A stretch of 64,000 nucleotides of DNA from Diphasiastrum complanatum (lineage: Eukaryota > Streptophyta > Lycopodiopsida > Lycopodiales > Lycopodiaceae). Positions within the stretch are counted from its first letter, which is position 1. Each line of letters starts with the position of its first letter. Position numbers and translations under genes: made by a program. Of the stretch, positions 60,001 through 64,000 are shown piece by piece. The DNA lies in contig CM055095.1 in assembly GCA_029204225.1 (NCBI GenBank), forward strand, positions 14,232,049 through 14,296,048, read 5' to 3'. The notes below the pieces were generated by a model. That model searched no databases. It was given only the letters and a program-made list of their open reading frames with translations, and was not told where the DNA came from.

Positions 60001-61440
60001 TAGTCCACCTTCTCTCGAAACTATGACGAACACCAAGTTCCACCCGATGTTTAAGAGGCCTTGTGCTTCAAAAAGCAAGAATTGCTTGGAAAAGATCAAA
60101 AAGACGAAGACACCTGCTAGGCATGACGAAGAACCAGATGACCATGAAACACTTGAAGCTTGCTTGTGGAGAACTAGAAGGCCATGCTTATCGAGAACAT
60201 ACAACCCGAGACTAGTTTCGGCCATAAAATCATTAAAGGTCGTACTAGTAAAACAAAGGGAGAATTTCTTGAACCATAATGAGTGTCCACTAGGACCTCA
60301 AGAATGTCTAAAATGTAGATCTTGAAGTGCTTTAGAAAAAGAACATTAAATAGGATGTTAAATCCTAATTTGTTTTCCAAGAATGGTTTTGATTCAATAC
60401 TATCAATACTTTTCTTCAAATGTTTCAAACATGCGAGTTATGTGATCTAAGCCGTTAGTAGCTTATTGCACGACATGTAATGTTAGTATACATTTGTTTG
60501 CATACTTTATGCAAAAGTAAACCTTAATGAAATGATTGCATCTACCCGAGATAGATTCAGTAAGCTAATTCTGAATTCATAAATTAAGAGATCTGAACTA
60601 GATCAAGGAAGAAAAGACTCTTTACCCAAAGTTGATCTTACATATAAGATCAAATCTGAGAGAAAGAAATAAACATAAACACAACTTGGTATCAGAATAT
60701 CTAGAAATTTATTTTTTACTAGATTTAAGACTCTTAGTTGAGAAATTTTGTTGAGGACAATACTTTATGCATTGGAGGGGTGTAATTTGTAGACAGCTGC
60801 TCTAAATGAGAAATGATCAACTAGTTATACTATTTAGGAATGTACTTTAGGCTTATCCAAAATGATAATAAAAGATAGTTGTATAATCATAGATCACAAT
60901 TGGCACTTAGCCATAATGCGTTGTCACTTATTCAGGTAGATTACATGGTAATTACTTGCTAACAATGGTTAGAGCAAGTCGTTAGCTTCAAAAAAAAGGG
61001 ATAACATTATGTTAATTTTCGATTGTTCAAACACCTATAATAATCTCTATCATTGTTGAACCCAACTATTAGTTGTTCTCTTGTATCTCTGTAGATTGTG
61101 TAAAACATGAGTAAAACTGTAGAAACTGGATAGATGAATGGATGTAGATTAAAGATCGATTATGAGGATAATAATCCAATACTTTTTCCATAGATTAATA
61201 TAGAATATTAGTCAAAAAATGCATGGTTGTCACAGACACCTAAATTATTCGCACTCTTCATGGTTTTTGTTGACACCTACGTAAGACCTAATGATTTTGT
61301 TGGACATCGAAAGAACGTTCTTATATTCAGTTAAATTATTATTTATCTCATGGGGAGAACTGTTCATACATTCCGCTACATCATCGAATATCCCTAACAC
61401 AAACAAGTCAAATGACCAAATTACAATAGCTAGTTTTGCC
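60001..61440. other. Mixed repeat remnants, no recognisable gene
   Basis: A basic open frame around 60023-60325 (plus) has no recognisable family. A TTGGTATCAGAA sequence near 60687 looks like a decayed tRNA-Met primer site. The right part, up to 61450, should be the 3' LTR of the copia RNase H fragment that follows. Confidence 0.35.
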
Positions 61441-61450
61441 AAATGTAACA

Positions 61451-62054
61451 CTCCTCCTGAAAACTATGCTATTTTTTCAACATATGTTTACTTGAAACGC
61501 TAAGGGCTAGTCTAAACTTAGAAAATGGTCCTCTTGCAAGTGGTTTAGTAAGAAGATCAACCAGGCATTCTGATGTTGGTACATGCTCCGAATGAGCTCT
61601 CTTTCCTTGAACCTTTTCAAGAACAAAATGGCGACAAACTTCGATATGCTTGCTTCAAGCATGAAAAACTGAATTGGTAGCAAGACTTTGAAAAGAGAGA
61701 TTGTCACACTTGATCAAGGTAACATCATTACATCTAAGCACATTGATCTCCATCAGCAACCATTTGATCCATAATATCTCCTCAGTAGTGGTTGCAAGCG
61801 TCTTTTATTCAGCTTCAGTTGAGGATAGATAAATTGTAGATTGTTTTTTGGATAGCCATGAGATGGCTCCATCACCTATGAAACATCCAAAAGCACATGT
61901 GGATCTTCTATCCACATTGCAAGCTGCAGAATATGAATCCAAGAAGGCATATAATGATATAGCATCTCTCTTATAAAGAATTCCAATATCTACAGTATTT
62001 GAGAGGTATCTAAGGGTTCTCTTGGCCATTTTCCAATGATATCTGGCCAATTGT
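61451..62054 (-). mobile_element. Copia RNase H and polypurine tract, truncated by an insertion
   Basis: The minus strand encodes 'HWKMAKRTLRYLSNTVDIGI', 'RRSTCAFGCFIGDGAISWLS', 'STIYLSSTEAE', 'SKHIEVCRHFVLEKVQ' and 'LVDLLTKPLARGPFSKFRL', the copia RNase H in order. It ends at a polypurine tract (TCAGGAGGAG) with an LTR start TGTTACATTT at 61450. On the right the homology stops exactly where a TGTTGGGGG sequence begins (62055), so another element inserted into it. Confidence 0.85.
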
Positions 62055-62090
62055 TGTTGGGGGTATTCCCTCAAGGCATGCTAGAAATAC

Positions 62091-63107
62091 ATGGAAACGA
62101 AGGCCCAGCCCTCCCCCGTGGTGATTCCACCGCCACCTAATTTTGACGTTGCACAAGCTAGTACCAGCCAAGATCAGAGCCAGCAGGCAGCAGGGGGATT
62201 TCAACCAGATCAAGGGTCCGAAGGCCAAGACCAAGGGCAGACAGATGCGGTCGCTAAGACGCGTGACCAGAGCCAAGGCGCAACCACCAGCCAGGGCCCA
62301 ACAACATCATCCAGAGGGTCACGAACGATATCTGCCAGCCGGGCCTTCCGAAGACCGAAATCCGTGGAGGATAACATCAATGAATTTTAATCCAAATATC
62401 CCCACGAGTCATCAAGAGGCGGCTGGCAGTTATCATTCTCAGCTCAGACCATCAAGGGAAAAGGACTGCAAGCCTTACCCGCCCTACAACCACAACCGGA
62501 GTGGCGCCAACAGTTATTTGAGAGAGACCCTGCGGCCATCAGGGCTTACGTGACGAGTTCGCAACAACTACGAGTGAACGCGCATTTCCTGCCATGTCCA
62601 AGAAGATCCAAATGGGCGAAATGCGGCACTCCTCTGGACCAGATCACACTCAACAATTTCAACTGGCCAATCATCAAATCCGAATATGGGTGGACAACGG
62701 ATGTAGACGCCAGAAGGGCTCTCTCCGCATTCGCTAACCACTTCATCAATTGCCCCGATCCCACAGTCCGCGCGACAGCCACTTACACCCGGGACTTGGA
62801 ATATTTAATGGGCATTAAAACAAAATGGGATGATTTCCTTCCCTCCATATTTTTTGATCCAAATAAGGCGCTCGCTTCCGACAAAGTCGAAGACCAGCTG
62901 CCAGTCGCTCGCGTATATTACCGAGCTGCATTCCTTGGTGATCCCTGGACGACACGATTCCAAGCATGGGTGGATCAGGAATGGTTGACAAGAGTTCACG
63001 AGTCCTTCCACACGCCAAAGGACTCGAAGAAACTGGACCGTCTCAACTTCATGGAAGATGTTACGAGATATCTCATCCACCAGAGGCGGTCCAAGAGAAC
63101 GCTCTAA
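62091..63107 (+). pseudogene. Unrecognised ORF of the Ty3-like element, one stop
   Basis: From ATG 62091 the frame runs 338 codons, interrupted by one TAA at 62388. The first third is Gln/Ser/Thr-rich and low complexity ('QASTSQDQSQQAAGG'). The rest looks globular: 'WPIIKSEYGWTTDVDARRAL', 'AFANHFINCPDPTVRATATY' and 'VARVYYRAAFLGDPWTTRFQ'. It ends 50 bp before the LTR. Position and composition suggest a gag-like protein, as in gag-only plant LTR elements, but I see no zinc knuckle or known gag motif. Confidence 0.45.
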
Positions 63108-63156
63108 TAAATCGGCAAAGTGCCGATGGACCAACACTACTTTAGGCCGTGGGTCC

Positions 63157-63967
63157 TGTTGGGGGTATTCCCAACAAAGTGTAAATAAATAAAATCCTCC
63201 AATAAAATGTGTTGCGAGGGCATGGCATCCTGCGTGTATAAGCCCATGGCCCAATGAGCACGCAATTGAAGTTGTAAATAAAATAAACTTGACTTGGGCC
63301 TTGTAATTAAAATAAAACTAGAGGCTCAATGTCATTTTTAAACTTAGAGATCACTTTTTAGAGTTGGGTCCAAATTGGGACTCACATGAATCTTGTGATT
63401 TCTAATGTACTTTTTGGATCAAGTTGGGTCCAAGATGAATGGTTAGGATCATTGCGAATATTAGCCAATAAGATTGAGGGGCAAGGGCCTTTCCCATTTT
63501 ATAAAAAGGCACCATTTGTACACTATTTCCATGCTTAATGAGAAGGAGGAAACTCTACCATTTTTGGAAGAGAAGCATCCTCATTTGCTATTCACTACTT
63601 GCTATTGCTCTTAGTTGTGTTTTCTCTTGCTTTCTATTTCCATGTTCATTGTTTGTCAATAGTGAATGTTTTTCCATTAGCAAGCATAAGGATCATTTGA
63701 GATAGCCTCCACCCTCACTCTCTTTCTCTCTCTTTCTCTTCTCTTCTCAATCTCTTCTTCTCCATTCCTTCCCTTCAACCAAACTATGATGAATGATAGT
63801 GTAGAGGTGTAGAGTTAGAGAGGAGTAGTATAGTGGTGAGTAGCGTTAAGGGAGAAAGTAGGAAATTAACTAAAAGTAGCATCTATGCATAGTTAGGCAC
63901 CTATCCAGTGATCTAACCTTTGTTGACAGGCGGAAGGGTTATACTACGAAAGATCTTCGACCCCACA
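63157..63967 (+). repeat. LTR of the Ty3-like element
   Basis: Starts TGTTGGGGGTATTCCCAACA, with a small foldback at its tip, and ends CCCCACA. A TATA-like site lies near 63499, followed by a CT-rich tract (about 63716-63780). The tRNA-Asp-like primer site follows one base after the end. Confidence 0.75.
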
Positions 63968-63968
63968 G

Positions 63969-63986
63969 TGGCGTCGATGCCGGGGA
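63969..63986 (+). other. tRNA-Asp-like primer binding site
   Basis: TGGCGTCGATGCCGGGGA closely matches the complement of the plant tRNA-Asp 3' end used by many Ty3 elements, differing at about two or three positions. It directly follows the LTR. Confidence 0.7.
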
Positions 63987-64000
63987 AACTAGACCGTCTC

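Larger units (their letters stand above)
62055..64000 (+). mobile_element. Ty3-like LTR element with one ORF, LTR and primer site
   Basis: TGTTGGGGGTATTCCC at 62055-62070 recurs at 63157, where a full 811-bp LTR begins (63157-63967, TG...CA). The LTR contains a TATA-like TTATAAAAAGG (about 63499). At 63969 a site close to the 3' end of tRNA-Asp follows, the primer commonly used by plant Ty3 elements. Between the two TGTTGGGGG sites is one ORF. The left LTR is reduced to 16 bp, and internal sequence of a second unit starts after the primer site and runs off the window. Confidence 0.65.

Overview
The window looks like nuclear DNA of a land plant. It carries one multi-exon gene of a plant-specific family (ARID plus HMG-box), a broken copy of a plant filament-like coiled-coil gene, many Ty1/copia and some Ty3-like LTR retrotransposon pieces, and very long (GA)n arrays. 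Several elements are of kinds I associate with seed-free plants and algae: a non-LTR element with an R2-like layout, a Penelope-like reverse transcriptase piece, and a HUH Rep-like protein. A fern or other seed-free plant with a large genome is my best guess. That is inference only; no species can be named.

Layout. 1-4.27 kb: no recognisable gene. 4.5-7.7 kb (minus): decayed non-LTR retrotransposon with N-terminal zinc finger, reverse transcriptase and a C-terminal restriction-like endonuclease region. 8.6-9.8 kb: palindrome cluster, (CT)n arrays and a broken HUH Rep-like gene. 12.0-13.1 kb: strongly T-poor DNA. 13.1-19.1 kb: copia remnants split by a 2.5 kb region of eight (GA)n arrays. 19.25-20.15 kb (plus): unprocessed pseudogene of a filament-like plant protein. 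21.5-37.5 kb (plus): the one convincing host gene, an ARID-HMG protein in six exons. Its second intron is about 10 kb, uses a GC-AG splice pair, and holds a young short copia element, a head-to-tail chain of five LINE pieces joined by microsatellites, and an LTR/gag piece. 37.5-42.9 kb: mostly featureless, with a minisatellite. 42.9-45.7 kb (plus): Penelope-like reverse transcriptase N-terminus preceded by an unrecognised ORF, part of which recurs at 48.4 kb. 46.3-47.8 kb: copia gag-protease and a compound microsatellite. 50-55.9 kb: degenerate AT-rich tandem repeats and a 2 kb direct duplication. 56-64 kb: broken copia and gag-like pieces, ending in a Ty3-like LTR with a tRNA-Asp-like primer site.

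Only the ARID-HMG gene appears to be a working host gene. Its exons join in phase at every junction, the ARID and HMG domains are complete, and the last exon adds four 94-residue tandem repeats. Almost everything else is mobile-element sequence in various stages of decay. The most unusual pattern is that LINE 3' ends run directly into (CT)n arrays, which suggests these microsatellites are retrotransposon tails, targets, or both.
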